Shown piece by piece: positions 1 to 12,780 of a stretch of DNA of 64,000 nt. Every line of letters begins with the position of its first letter. Positions within the stretch are counted from its first letter, which is position 1. The stretch comes from Macrobrachium rosenbergii (lineage: Eukaryota; Arthropoda; Malacostraca; Decapoda; Palaemonidae), in the NCBI RefSeq assembly GCF_040412425.1, contig NC_089777.1, positions 37,671,037 through 37,735,036 of the forward strand. Direction: 5' to 3'. A model generated the notes under the pieces. The model saw only the letters and a list, made by a program, of their open reading frames with translations, did no database searches and was not told where the DNA came from. Both the position numbers and the translations under genes were made by a program.

Positions 1-177
1 ATCAGTGGCTTTGTGCAGTTTTGTTGCAGAGTGAACACTTTGCCTCCTTATTATTCTCTGGTGCTACCAGCCAGTCTTTGAATTCCTTTTGTGACAGCCA
101 CTCAGAGCCAAATGTCTGATCATGAGCTTGTTTAGGTTTCTTTGATATAGGTTTAGGACCCTCATCACTAGGTGAAA

Positions 178-457
178 AGTTAAGTATATCTTAGCTTAAC
201 CAGACCACTGAGCTGATTAACAGCTCTCCTAGGGCTGGCCCGAAGGATTAGACTTATTTTACGTGGCTAAGAACCAATTGGTTACCTAGCAAAGGGACCT
301 ATAGTTTATTGTGGAATCCGAACCACATTATAGCGAGAAATTAAATTCTGTCACTAGAAATAAATTCCTCTAATTCTTCATTAGCCGGCCGGAGACTCGA
401 ACTCGGGCCTAGCAGAGTGCTAGCCGAGAACTCAACCGATTCGCCCAACGAAGAACT
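178..457 (-). mobile_element. tRNA-derived SINE, full-length copy 1
   Basis: Read on the minus strand, the right end looks like a tRNA head. A degenerate A box (GAATCGGTTGAG) lies near 430-445 and a B box (GAGTTCGAGTCTC) at about 392-404. A conserved body follows, then a tail block containing CAGACCACTGAGCTGATTAA at about 200-219. The same arrangement recurs at 26411-26690, which fixes the approximate ends. SINEs of this kind are transcribed by RNA polymerase III from the internal boxes and moved by a partner LINE. I cannot name the family. Confidence 0.8.
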
Positions 458-574
458 AAACAGTTGACGCTATGAAATAGATCAAAAGTGGCAGATGAAA
501 TTCCAGAGAAACTTGGATCGGATTTGCTTCTTAAGAGGAAGAGGAAATATACTGTTTATTGTTGCTCTTTTGTA

Positions 575-2590
575 GAACGGCACCCACCATATCCTGACCC
601 AAGCTGATGCCAGCACCCACCCACAGCTGATAGAAGAGCAATCGGCAAAGTGGAATCAACCCCCAGTCACCTCCAACCAGTCCACCCAGCTGCAAACAGG
701 CACCAGTATCCCTCAAGGCCAAGACACCCACCATATCCTGATCCCAGCAGATGCTAGCACCTACTCACAGCTGATGGGTCAGCAATCCACAAACTGGAAG
801 CAACCCCCAGTCACCCCCAGCCAGTACACCCAGCTGAAAACAGGTACCATTATCCCTCAGAACCAAGAACCCCCACCATAACTGACTGCAGCAGACACCA
901 GCACCCATCCACAGCTAATGGATCATCAAGAGGCAAACTGGAATAAACCCCCAATCACCTCAAACCAGTCCACCCCGCTGTGAACAAACACCAGCATTCC
1001 CAAGGGGAAAGAAACCCAGCATGTCCTGACCCCAGCAGATGCCAGCACCCACCCACAGCTAATGGATCAGTATGTGGCAAATTGGAAGTAAACCCCAGTC
1101 ACCTCCAACCAGTCCACCCAGTTGCAAACAGGCACCAGCATCCTTCTGTGCCAAGACACCTACCATGTCCTGACCCAAGCAGCTGCTAGCACCTATCCAC
1201 AGCTGATAGATCAGCAAGCAGCAAACTGGAAGTAACCCCCAGTCATCTCCAACCAGTCCACCCAGCTGAAAAAAGTACTAGCATCCCTCAGGGCCAAGAA
1301 ACCCACCATACCTGACCCCAGCAGATACCAGCACCCATTCACAGTTAATGGATGAGCAAGTGCCAAACTGGAATTAACCCCCAGACACCTCAAACTAGTC
1401 CACCCAGGGCCAAGACACCCACCATGTCTTGACCCCAGCAGATGCCAGCACCCACCCACAGCTGTTGGGTCAGCAAGCAGCAAACTGGAAGTAACCCCCA
1501 CCTCATCTCCAACCAGTCCACCCAGCTGAAAAAAGTACTAGCATCCCTCAGGGCCAAGAAACCCACCATACCTGACCCCAACAGATACCAGCACCCATTC
1601 ACAGTTAATGGATGAGCAAGTGCCAAACTGGAATTAACCCCCAGACACCTCAAACTAGTCCACCCAGGGCCAAGACACCCACCATGTCTTGACCCCAGCA
1701 GATGCCAGCACCCACCCACAGCTGATGGGTCAGCAATTGGCAAACTGGAAGTAAACCTGCCCCCAGCAGATGCCAGCACCCATCCACAGTTAATGGATGA
1801 GCAAGTGCCAAACTGGAATTAACCCCCAGGCACCTCAAACTAGTCCACCCAGCTGCAAACAGGCACCAGCATCCCCCAGGGCCAAGACACCCACAATGTC
1901 CTGACCCCAGCAGATGCCAGCACCCACCCACAGCTGATGGGTCAGCAATCGGCAAACTGGAAGTAAACCTGACCCCAGCAGATGGCAGCACCCATCCACA
2001 GTTAATGGATGAGCAAGTGCCAAACTGGAATTAACCCCCAGGCACCTCAAACTAGTCCACCCAGCTGCAAACAGGCACCAGCATCCCCCAGGGCCACGAC
2101 ACCCACCATGTCCTGACCCCAGCAGATGCCAGCACCCACCCACAGCTGATGGGTCAGCAATCAGCAAACTGGAAGTAAACCTGACCCCAGCAGATGCCAG
2201 CACCCATCCACATTTAATGGATGAGCAAGTGCCAAACTGGAATTAACCCCCAGGCACCTCAAACTGGTCCACCCAGCTGCAAACAGGCACCAGCATCCCC
2301 CAGGACCAAGACACCCACCATGTCCTGACCCCAGCAGATGCCAGCACCCACCCACAGCTGATGGGTCAGCAATCGGCAAACTGGAAGTAAACCGCTCACC
2401 TGCAACCAGTTCACTCAGCTGCAAACAGGCACCAGCATACTTCAGAGCCAAGACACCCACCATGCCTTGACCCCACCAGACGCCAGCACCAACCAGTCCA
2501 CCCAGCTGCAAACAGGCACCAGCATACTTCAGGGCCAAGACACCCTCCGTGTCCTGACCCCAGCAGATGCAAGCACCCACCTATAGCTGA
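575..2590. repeat. Minisatellite, unit about 144 bp, with a later ~212-bp higher-order unit
   Basis: The phrase GATGCCAGCACCCACCCACA and close variants starts at about 605, 750, 895, 1038 and 1182, a period of about 144 bp. From about 1700 the spacing alternates 68-71 and 142-144 bp (1700, 1769, 1913, 1981, 2123, 2194, 2337). This gives a higher-order unit of about 212 bp made of one full and one half copy. The long minus-strand open frames here are by-products of the repeat period and contain no recognisable domain. Confidence 0.9.
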
Positions 2591-2826
2591 TGGGTAAAAT
2601 ATAGCCTTATTGGATTTTGAAACAGAAACTTTCGGGAACAATAACTTTTCTAGCTGTTTACCACCATATGCATCTATGAAAGCAATATTAAAAATGATTT
2701 TAGCTTCATAAAAACAGTTTTAATATTGCTTTCATAGATACATATGTTGGTAAACAGCTAGAAAAATTATTATTCCAGGAATTTTATGTTTCAAAAGCCA
2801 ATAAAGCAGTGCTATATTTTATGTTT
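2591..2826. repeat. Imperfect fold-back (inverted repeat), arms about 100 bp
   Basis: The left arm (about 2591-2692) and right arm (about 2717-2826) are reverse complements with small gaps, separated by about 25 bp. Both arms contain CTAGCTGTTTACCA and GCTTTCATAGAT or their complements. Read on the plus strand the left arm encodes a phrase (GNNNFSS) like the NN-containing stretch that precedes the endonuclease in Penelope reverse transcriptases. The fold-back is therefore probably a segment of the neighbouring Penelope remnant duplicated in inverse orientation. Confidence 0.75.
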
Positions 2827-2867
2827 TTCCATGATCATAAGAGTTTTCCTATTAAAAATAGACTATT

Positions 2868-3170
2868 ATAACTTTTAAGAGAATTTTATCCCCAAGTTAA
2901 TGTCAGAGTAGTGTTTAAACAAAACTACACCACTGGTAGCTTTTTAAGTACAAAGACACCTGACAAAAATATATGGATGGAAGAACTACAATCTCATGCT
3001 GTTTACAAATACGAGTGTAGTGGCTGTAATTGCAATTTACGTGGGAAAAACAATGATGTCATGATGAGTGTTTAAACCTAAGTACACCATGGTTTGAACA
3101 CTCAGGAAAATCTATTAGAACAAACAGACTTTCGGCAAAACCACCACTCAGTGCCATAGGGGATCACACA
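2868..3170 (+). pseudogene. Penelope-like element, GIY-YIG endonuclease fragment
   Basis: Plus-strand translation from about 2878 gives a typical Penelope pre-endonuclease and endonuclease phrase: REFYPQVNVRVVFKQNYTTG, then AVYKYECSGCNCNLRGK, which corresponds to the Cys-containing GIY-YIG entry. A TAA at about 3073 breaks the frame. In another frame the homology resumes with [14 protein letters not shown] and PPLSAIGDH, matching the usual EH-x-G-x-S-x-R and S-x-I-x-x-H end of the family. Penelope elements are RT plus GIY-YIG retroelements. The RT is absent here, so this is a dead 3' fragment ended by a TA microsatellite. The family assignment rests on motif order only. Confidence 0.75.
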
Positions 3171-3200
3171 CACACATATACATACATGCATATACTCATG

Positions 3201-4620
<1,420 letters not shown>

Positions 4621-4626
4621 CATTAC

Positions 4627-4931
<305 letters not shown>

Positions 4932-5035
4932 TATATACATTTTGTCATGAAGTGATCAAGTACCTGGTTATTACACAAATAACAATGTAGTGATATAAGG
5001 AAAAAGTAGATAGGAAAGCATAAGAGAAAGAATAA

Positions 5036-5082
5036 AGAGAGAGAGAGAGAAAGAATAGAGGGAGAGAGAGAGAGAGAGAGAG
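5036..5082. repeat. (GA)n microsatellite
   Basis: GA dinucleotide tract broken by AAAG and AGGG interruptions. Confidence 0.9.
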
Positions 5083-6838
5083 AACAACAATTAAGCCTTG
5101 GTTGTTATGCATTGCGAGGCTAGAAGTGTCAAGTAAGCTAACCGCAAGAAGCCGTCTTACACGAACTCAAAACAGTGAGTGAGTATATTGCGCCCAGGGC
5201 CATAAAACCGATCATAAAATCTGGAAACTGCGCCCTCACGATTTAGCTGACCAAGGATTACGTAGCACCTCGTCAGAAGTTAACATTCCAGCCATATCTA
5301 TAACCCTGCCTTCAACAGGAGGTGTTTCCTTGGAAATTCCATGAATAGGGACTGGACAAAGTGAAGTAGTTCTCCAATTAAACATTCTAGGAAGGAGTCA
5401 TTTACACATCCTCCTGAGGTCATTTCCAATCAAATCCTCTAAGGAGAGATTTTAACACCCACAAATGTCCTTCCCAATCAAGCTGTTCGAGGGGAGGCCC
5501 TACAGATAAAATCTTCCAGTAAGGTAACTGGAAGGGAGGAGATGGAAGATAACAAGAAGAACCAGGGGTTCCAGAGCAGAACGAAGCCAGAGAAGAGATC
5601 AGAGAGACACTAGTCACAACTACAAGACGATGCAGTCCTTCCCCCTTGCTTTCGTGGTCCCAACCAGACTCTGACCGTGGACTGCTAACCAGACTTAAAC
5701 TGAACTTTGACTAGCAAGAGTGGTTTCAAGATAGTAACTGTATCAGTAATTATACTAGTTAACTTTCATCATTAAAGTAAGAAGCTACCCATTTCGTCTC
5801 CATTACGCCTTTTTGAGAGATATAATTACATTTAATTTAATTCCCTTCGAAATAACAAATTCGTAAGCGGCTGACTACGAAAGAGACACTGTGGATGACT
5901 ACTTCGTCGACTTAGAAAAAATACTCAGGTAAGAAGGGAACAATAATATGTCACACAAGGTATGAAATTAAACAAACAGACATTAACAGAAATATCAGTG
6001 CAATTACTTGAGTTACAGTGAAACTAAATTCTACAAAACGAACTTAGATTTTACGACGGCAAGCAAAACTTATATGAAGAAATAAAATCCTGCAATAAAG
6101 CATCAAACAGAAGTGAACATAAACAGTAATGGTGCACAACGAAGAAACAAAACACATAGACCCATTAACCACAACACAGTGAGCCAGCACATCGTCAGCA
6201 ACAACAGGCAGCGAGTGTGTTTAACAAACTATCGCCACGAGTGTAACAGAAACAATGCAGAGTGTGTTTCAATGAAGCTCCGAAGGTGACAACAACAGAA
6301 AAACAACTCGACGACTACGAAAGAGCTCTGTAATAATAACCTGTAAGTTATCAAGAAAGTGAGATTTACTGTTCTCTCTTTAAATGTGTGAAGAAGTGAA
6401 GAATTTTTTTATTTATAATAGAGTAAAGATTATTTAACCTCTCTTTATCAAATTGAAAATTAAGGAAACTCTCTCTCTAGTGAATTAAATTTTTTTTTGT
6501 AAGCATAATTACAATTGTTACTCTATGATAATTACTTTAGTAAATAATTTAGAAAGGGAAATCTTATTTTTCTCACTTGGATGATGATAAATAATTTGAG
6601 TAATTATATGCAATTTTGTGTACTCATTGTGATGGAATTTTTTTTTATAATATGATTTGATTACTTTTGAAGGATTTATTTTACTTGTGCACTTGAACTT
6701 AATTTAAGAATTAAATTTTTTTTTACTGTTATATTTTGATAGTTTCTTTTATTTTATGGTACTGTGTGCATAGTGTAACTTTTTTTTTTATATAGACACA
6801 TGAAGTGGTGTACTCAATTTGAATAATTTTATTGTAAA
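5083..6838 (+). other. Probable untranslated leader or LTR side of the gag element that follows
   Basis: This AT-rich 1.75 kb lies directly upstream of a retroelement gag and contains no open coding frame. The phrase GACTACGAAAGAG appears twice (about 5873 and 6313). Donor-like sequences CTCAGGTAAG (about 5925) and CCTGTAAGT (about 6340) are present. I could not define LTR ends or a primer binding site, so the role as leader is inferred from position. Confidence 0.3.
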
Positions 6839-8124
6839 ATGCAAAGAGTCTTTGACGAATTACTGAACACAGTTAGCCATCCACCATACAGTTTAAGACT
6901 GTCGACACTCAGACGTAGCCGAATTCCAAGACTAATTTCCCACTCAACTTTAGTGCAAAGAAATACTAACAATAATAACACAACTAACCAGAGACAAAAT
7001 AGCGTTAATAATTCTAATAATACTAACAGTAATAATAATAGTAACAATACTAATAATACTTGCACCTTCCAATATCGCAATATGAATCAAGCAGCTGTAA
7101 TAACAACAGCCACATGCTTCTCTGGGCAGGCGGATGACTCAAATCCTGACAAAAGTCAACTTGAATCTTATACAGTAAATCACTGGCTCTCAGATGCAGA
7201 TAGTCGCATATCTTCCGGGGAAATAACTGATGAAAGAGCTAAAATAAATGAAGCCTTGATTCTCGTAAGTTCAGAACATGGTGACGCCCACAAAACTCTG
7301 AATTCCACGAATTTTAGCAAACTTAACAATGTGCAGAATTCAAAGAAATTTGTTTACAACTCTGGGAACCAGTAAATAAGACTGACAGTTTATATAACGT
7401 AGCCAGATTCCTTAACCCACAATATGAAACAATAGCTAATCTGTAAGCAAGTGTTGAGAATGCAATAGATAAAATAACAGAAGACTTAAAGAAAAGAGGC
7501 ATCACCATAGGAGATAAGACACAGTTTGATGATAATGAAAATAATTTAGTTGATCTAAGACATGTTTTGAATTACTTGTCATTTGGAACAATATATAATG
7601 CCCTTGGAGAAGAGGAAAAGAAGGTTTTCAGGAAAATAAAAATTGATACAAAGGAACACAGCCTTCAAACATTGAAAACAATGAGAGAAGAAATACAAAA
7701 GAAAGAGATAAATCTCTCCAAGGAATTTGTAGGAATAACAGAAGCACAAAATGAAAGGAAAGGCAGAAATAATAATCCTACTTTTAAAATGAATAATAAG
7801 ACCTATGTTAATTCCAAACAAGTGGGGAATAGACCAACTACCTTTCAAGGAAAATATGCCCAAAACACTAAAAGAAAATGGAATCCAAACCAGAAAGGAA
7901 GACTTAATCAAACAAAGAGTGGTCCTCCCAAACCTTATAAGTATGGTCAACACTCAAACACAAATAATTCAACCCAAGTGAACTACTCCGCTCAAGGAGC
8001 GAGACCAAAGACAGCCTGTGAAAACTGCGGGTGTACCAATCATTCTACAAACGAGTGCAGAAGGCCTATGATCTGCACTATTTGCAAGAAAGTAGGACAT
8101 TTAACCAGAAATTGCCGGTTCTGA
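6839..8124 (+). pseudogene. LTR-retrotransposon gag with two CCHC zinc knuckles, frameshifted
   Basis: Gag packages retroelement RNA into particles. Block 1 (6839-7375) begins MQRVFDELL, has an Asn-rich low-complexity stretch encoded by AAT/AAC runs (about 6960-7060), then a charged segment. The reading frame shifts near 7340-7372, continues with VNKTDSLYNVARFLNP, and meets a TAA near 7441. Block 2 runs on to 8124 and ends in two zinc knuckles of the C-x2-C-x4-H-x4-C form, CENCGCTNHSTNEC and CTICKKVGHLTRNC. Two knuckles followed by a protease fit a Ty3/gypsy-like element, but without an RT the clade is uncertain. Frameshift plus stops mean it is inactive. Confidence 0.75.
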
Positions 8125-8307
8125 AACAAAGAAGGAAATAAAGAAGTAGTTGAATTAAGCAGCAATTGCTCGATGTCTAATAAGTCTGCAAGTCAATGAC
8201 AGTTTATCCCTACACATACGACAGCAAGAAAGTCCCTTCAAGAAGATAATATAAAAACAGAAGAATTAACAAAAAAGGGGAGTGAAGGTTCATCCGCATT
8301 TTCCTAT

Positions 8308-9016
8308 TTGCAGAGTAAAGAAGTAGTATTTTCCATGGAAGAAGAAGAAATAACCAGAAAAGATTTACCTATCATTGGAGTTCCCATAAATAGAAAGATA
8401 TGTACTGTACTTATGGATTCAGGTAGTACTGTAAACATAATAGATAAAATAACTTTAACCAGATACTTAGGTGTTAAAGAAATGCTAATTCAGGGTCAAA
8501 GCATAATAATAAAAGGAGTAGCTGGTAAACAGATTAAAAGTTTAGGAAATGTGAACTTAGAAACAGACATTTCATCACATAAATCTGTTGAAAGTTTTCT
8601 AGTTCTAGAAGACAGATTTTTCCCCTCACAAGTATTGTTCTCATTTAATCTAATGAAGAGATGTGGAATCATCCTGGACTGCAGAGAAGGAAGGATTAGC
8701 CTGAAACAGGATAATCAAAGGCGCGTATGCTTTACGCTTGAAGAAGAAAAGATTCACCCCAATCTGATCAATTTGTCTGAGACGGCTTTGGCAAGTGAGA
8801 AAGACATACATAAAATACATTACCATCAAGAGAACAATCAAGATAAAATAGAAAAAGATAGAAAAGAGGAATTCCCACAATTGCAGAGTAGAGAATCAAG
8901 ATGTGCCCATCAAGAAATTATATACTCCCAAGAAAGAAATGACCCAGATATAAATAATGGCAATCACCGAGATTCTGAATATAACGAAAAACAAGGCGCC
9001 TATACTGATAAATATA
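8308..9016 (+). pseudogene. Retropepsin-like aspartic protease domain of the same LTR element, cut by Tigger
   Basis: It lies in the same frame as the second gag block, separated from it by two in-frame TGA codons (8122 and about 8197). The catalytic motif is seen as CTVLMDSGSTVNIID, with DSG in place of the commoner DTG. The family's C-terminal hydrophobic-Gly motif appears as GIILDCREGRISL. Retropepsins cleave the retroelement polyprotein. After about residue 170 the sequence becomes Lys/Glu-rich linker. The frame is then interrupted at the TA (9015-9016) where the Tigger element begins, and the last 25 codons of the open frame are transposon sequence. No RT follows the transposon, so pol has been lost. 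Confidence 0.75.
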
Positions 9017-9370
9017 CAGTAAACCCTCTGTATTCGAGTTCTCAAGGTTCACGGACTCACCCATTCACAGGTTTTTCTGTGGAACCTATCTAAAAATTTT
9101 TCGCGGGAAACTCACATGTTCGCTAGTGTTCCTATGGAACATATCTATAAAAATATTTGCGGGAACCTCCCTATTCGCGGATACAGATTTTTTGTCTTTT
9201 TCGTATAGCAATATTCTGTATTTTCATATTTATTGTATAATAACATTAAATAATCATGTAAATCAATAATAATACTGTACTACAGTACTGTACATATAAT
9301 AGTAATAAAAATTAAATAATAATATTATGTAATACTACACTGGGTACCGTAATAATAATAAATAATAAAG

Positions 9371-9681
9371 TTAAATCATACGGGTAGTAACTGGTGATGA
9401 ATGTTGATTACAGTATGCTGTAGATGATGATGATGATGAATTAGCTGTGCAGTACGATGAATGACAGGAGGCTCTGTCATGTTAAGGTATTTGAACATGG
9501 CAACGAAGGTGGTACAGTAGGGCTGCATGAGTATTTTACCTTGTTCATGCTCAATGCAGGTGACTGCAATCAATGTCATGCTGTAATGGGCCGCTACTTC
9601 TCCGTTACTTTTGCCCTCTCTTAACAAAACAATCATGTCTACTTTCTTCTCATCAGTCATTAATTGTAGGCTGTTGGCCAA
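9371..9681 (-). pseudogene. Internally deleted Tigger transposase fragment, inverted and nested
   Basis: The minus-strand frame begins MANSLQLMTDEKKVDMIVLL and continues REGKSNGEVAAHYSM. This is the N-terminal helix-turn-helix of a pogo/Tigger transposase, comparable to the plus-strand copy at 10690-10790. It then jumps directly to IHRTAQLIHHHHH, which matches the extreme C-terminal sequence IHRTAQVIHHHHL encoded at 12627-12667. The DDE core is missing. This is therefore a deletion derivative of a related element lying in reverse orientation inside the larger one. Confidence 0.7.
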
Positions 9682-9682
9682 A

Positions 9683-9745
9683 GTAAGTATACCTTAGTTT
9701 TACCAGACCACTGAGCTGATTAACAGCTCTATTGGCCAGAGGCCT
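9683..9745 (-). mobile_element. SINE tail fragment
   Basis: It carries the same tail block as the two full SINEs (TATACCTTAG, then CAGACCACTGAGCTGATTAA) but stops at about 9745 without the tRNA-like head. This is what a 5'-truncated SINE looks like. It abuts the inverted Tigger fragment. Confidence 0.65.
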
Positions 9746-10349
9746 TAGAAGAAGCAGAGCATTCAGAGGACATCTTAATGCACAATTTCAAAAAAATATT
9801 TTTAGGCCATAATACTGTACATGCAAAACACACAAACAAGAGATAGCAATAAAACTAGTTATATTGGGTCATATGCCGCTACAGTATACGCATGGTACTA
9901 CTGTATTGCACATACATATACTAACACTGATCTTCTGCGCATACAGTACGTACATTTTATAAAATGTTTTGTTGTAGGATGATTTTTAAATATTACATAC
10001 AAAAAGTGTTTTAGGATGATACATAGTACAGTACAGTACTACGGGTAGTACGTAGAGCATATCTAAAATACTTAAGACAACAGGATTAGCAGGGTACATA
10101 TGTTTACATCTGTGGTACGTAGCATTTTCATGTATGTACTAAGTAAATATTAATGACTACTGTAAGTACATTTTGTAAGATGAAAAATGATTTACTAATT
10201 TTCAAATGTTACAGTACTGTAATATATTAACGTAAACACAGCAAAATTTCAATAACATATATTTTTCTTAAAAGTGCTTCACCCAAGCCACCTCTCTGCA
10301 AATATAAAGAACTCGGGATGCTGGACGCTGTGTACCCAGGACCAGTGAT

Positions 10350-10610
10350 ACTAGACACACTATTGGCTGTCATCTGCAAAGCAGCCAATCCACAAGCACC
10401 ATTCATTTTCCTTGGCGCTCATTGGCTGTTCACTTGGCGCTGATTGGCTGAACATTCACAACCAACTCGCGAACATGCTATTCTGGGAGACTGCATCCAC
10501 GGCATCCTTCTCAGTTGTGCGTAGTTCACAGCATCTTCTTACCGTGTGAAATCGTGCATCTTTGCGTTTAGGTTTTTAATCTTTGTGCATCAGCGGTATT
10601 CAGCCCTAAA
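10350..10610 (+). promoter_or_regulatory. CCAAT-rich promoter-like region upstream of the Tigger transposase
   Basis: Four CCAAT or ATTGG motifs (near 10362, 10384, 10420 and 10443) lie within about 90 bp, 170-250 bp upstream of the transposase ATG at 10611. Two of them are in similar GGCGCTCATTGGCTG or GGCGCTGATTGGCTG blocks. No clear TATA box is seen. Calling this the promoter is inference from position and motif density. Confidence 0.45.
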
Positions 10611-11200
10611 ATGCCTCCTAAAAAACGCCCTGCTCCTTCAAAGCCTTCTGGCAAAGAGTCTAAAAGAAAGAAGACTGTTATGAAACCCGAGGAGAAGGTG
10701 AAACTTCTTGACATGTTAAAGGAGGGCAAAAGTTTTGCCGCGGTTGGCCGCCATTTTAGTGTTAATGAGAGCACAGTGAGATATATCAAGAGGAAAGAGG
10801 CGAAGATATGCAAGTCTGTGAGTATGAGCTACTTCAGTAGTGCAAAGACAGTTTTGACAGTGCGGGATAAAACAATCGTGAAGATGGAATCTGCTCTGGC
10901 AATCTGGATAAAGGGCTGCTGGAAGAAGAATGTGCCCCTCGACTCCATCATCATTCGTGAGAAAGTGCGACAACTCTACCAGCAGTTATCAACTGCTAAG
11001 GAAGGCGACGACGTAGTACAGGCAGAGGAAGGCATTGAAGAAAGTGAATTAGAATTCTTAGGCTTTGATGAACCAGCGTCTACAGAAGCAGAAGAAGGGG
11101 AAGAGCTCCAAGCAGGACCATCATCAGCGCCTCAAGGTTTCCAGGCCAGCAAGGGGTGGTTCCACCGATTTCAAAAGCGGTTCCATCTAAAGTGTTACAT
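10611..11200 (+). pseudogene. Tigger transposase, DNA-binding N-terminal block
   Basis: The ATG at 10611 is preceded by AAA and starts MPPKKRPAPSKPSGKESKRK, a basic, nuclear-signal-like leader. Residues about 27-60 (EEKVKLLDMLKEGKSFAAVG, then HFSVNESTVRYIKRKE) form the first CENP-B/psq-type helix-turn-helix. The second, CENP-B-like helix-turn-helix ends at KGWFHRFQKRF near residue 190. These domains bind the transposon ends. The frame is lost at about 11195-11205, where the codons for HGESASAD continue one frame over. The protein would not be made intact from this copy as read. Confidence 0.85.
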
Positions 11201-11204
11201 TACA

Positions 11205-11880
11205 TGGGGAATCAGCATCTGCAGACATTGAAGCAGCCGCGAAATATCTGGAGGCCTTCAAGAAAATCATCGAGGAGAAGGGCTACCATCCGGAACAGGT
11301 GTTCAATATGGATGAGACTGGCCTGTTCTGGAAGAAGATGCCTTCCCGGACATACCTTATGAAGGACGAAGCTAAAGCCTCCGGATTCAAGGCCCAGAAG
11401 GATAGGGTTACCCTCATCATGTGTGGGAATGCAGCTTGTTTCATGATTAAACCAGGCCTCATTTACAAGGCTGCAAACCCCAGGGCCCTCAAGAATAAGA
11501 ACAAGGCATTGCTTCCTGTGTTCTGGATGCATAACCCTAAGGCCTGGATCACCAAAGTCCTCACAGAGTACTGGTTCCATCAGAGCTTCATCCCTCAAGT
11601 TAGGCAATACCTGAACGACTTGGCCTTGGAGTTCAAGGTGTTGCTGATTATGGATAATGCTGGTGGCCACCCTCTCGATCTTTCTTACAAGGGAGTCCAG
11701 CTTGAGTTCCTCCCTCCCAACACCACCTCTCTCCTCCAGCCTATGGACCAGGGCATGATCCGTGCCTTCAAGGCACTCTATACCGGGAACTCCCTCCAGC
11801 ACCTTGTGAATACAATGGAAAGTGACAGTGAATTTACGCTAAAAGAATATTGGCGTAAATTCACGATTGCCACGTCTGAC
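11205..11880 (+). pseudogene. Tigger transposase, DDE catalytic core
   Basis: This is the continuation in another frame. The first acidic residue is in VFNMDETGLFWKK (about 11305), the second in VLLIMDNAGGHP (about 11640) and the third in SLLQPMDQGMIRAFK (about 11740). About 30 residues separate the last two, fitting the DD(~30)D spacing of Tigger. All three catalytic Asp residues are present. The family cuts and pastes its own DNA at TA. A second frame change occurs near 11875, after which KKETLNACWSKLWPE continues in a different frame. The core is well preserved despite the two shifts, so the copy is probably not very old, or the shifts are base-calling errors. Confidence 0.85.
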
Positions 11881-12452
11881 CGTCATCAGCCGATCACTGA
11901 ATAACATGAAGAAGGAGACCCTAAACGCATGCTGGAGCAAGTTGTGGCCGGAGTGTGTTCATGATTATAGGGCTTCTCTCCTGAAGAAATTCAACATTCG
12001 CCATTAATAAGACTGTCCAGTTGGCGAGGATTCTAGGTGGGGAAGGTTTCGAGGACGTCACCGAGGATGAAATCGGCACCCTTATTGATGCTCACTCTGA
12101 CCCCCTGACGGACCAGGATTTGGAAGAGCTGACAAGGTCTGCCAGTGAGGAAAAAGATACGCTAGGTTCAGAGGAGGAGCAGGAGGAAGAGGAGAGCAGC
12201 CTGACTTTGGAATGTCTGTCCCACATTAAGAGAATGATCAAGGATACGCAGGAGTATGTTTCAACATGGGATCCTTTTATGGAACGCTCCCTAAAGTTTT
12301 CAAACATCCTTAATTTAGCATGGGAGCCCTATAATCAAGCCCTCACCATGTTCATCAAATGGACGAAGAAGGCCCCTCTAAAGCCTCCCAAATCACCATG
12401 TTGCCTCAAATGGCCTGAAGAAGTGCCTCCCCTAAAGCCTCGCCTGAAGTAG
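11877..12452 (+). pseudogene. Tigger transposase, C-terminal block
   Basis: It carries the acidic tail typical of Tigger and jerky-like proteins: RILGGEGFEDVTEDEIGTLI, then DPLTDQDLEELTRSASEEKD, and later WDPFMERSLKFSNIL. Stop codons at about 12005-12010 split it from the preceding segment. After the stop at 12452 a short repeat encodes PPQSPEVVPPQPP-like units to about 12590, possibly part of the original C-terminus. Confidence 0.75.
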
Positions 12453-12780
12453 TGCCTCTCGAATCGCCTGAAGAAGTGCCTCCCCAATCACCTGAAGTAG
12501 TGCCTCCCCAACCGCCTAAAATAGTGCCTACCAAATCAACTGAAGAAGTGCCTCCTGAAGGTGAAGAGGCACCTCAGATGAGTTGTAACTCCTCTGCTTT
12601 GCTGTGCAGTCATATCTTCATCGGCATTCATCGCACTGCACAGGTAATTCATCATCATCATCTTTAATCAACATTCATCGCTGGTGAGTACCCGTATGAT
12701 TTACGTATGTAGTAATCTTAATATATAGGTAATTTTTTAAAATGTGCATATGTATTTTTTAAAATGTGCATATGTATTTA

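Noticed and set aside
392..457. Possible functional tRNA gene on the minus strand
   Set aside because: A- and B-box-like sequences exist but no cloverleaf closes, and the same head is joined to the same tail at 26.4 kb, so it is a SINE.
531..2641. Series of minus-strand ORFs (60-140 codons) with GGCWHLLGS-type repeats
   Set aside because: They are translations of the 144-bp minisatellite in whichever frame happens to be open; neighbouring units use different frames and no start or domain is conserved.
12605..12667. His-rich IHHHH segment as a metal-binding motif
   Set aside because: It comes from a CAT/ATC triplet run in the Tigger tail and appears again in the deleted derivative; no metal site context.
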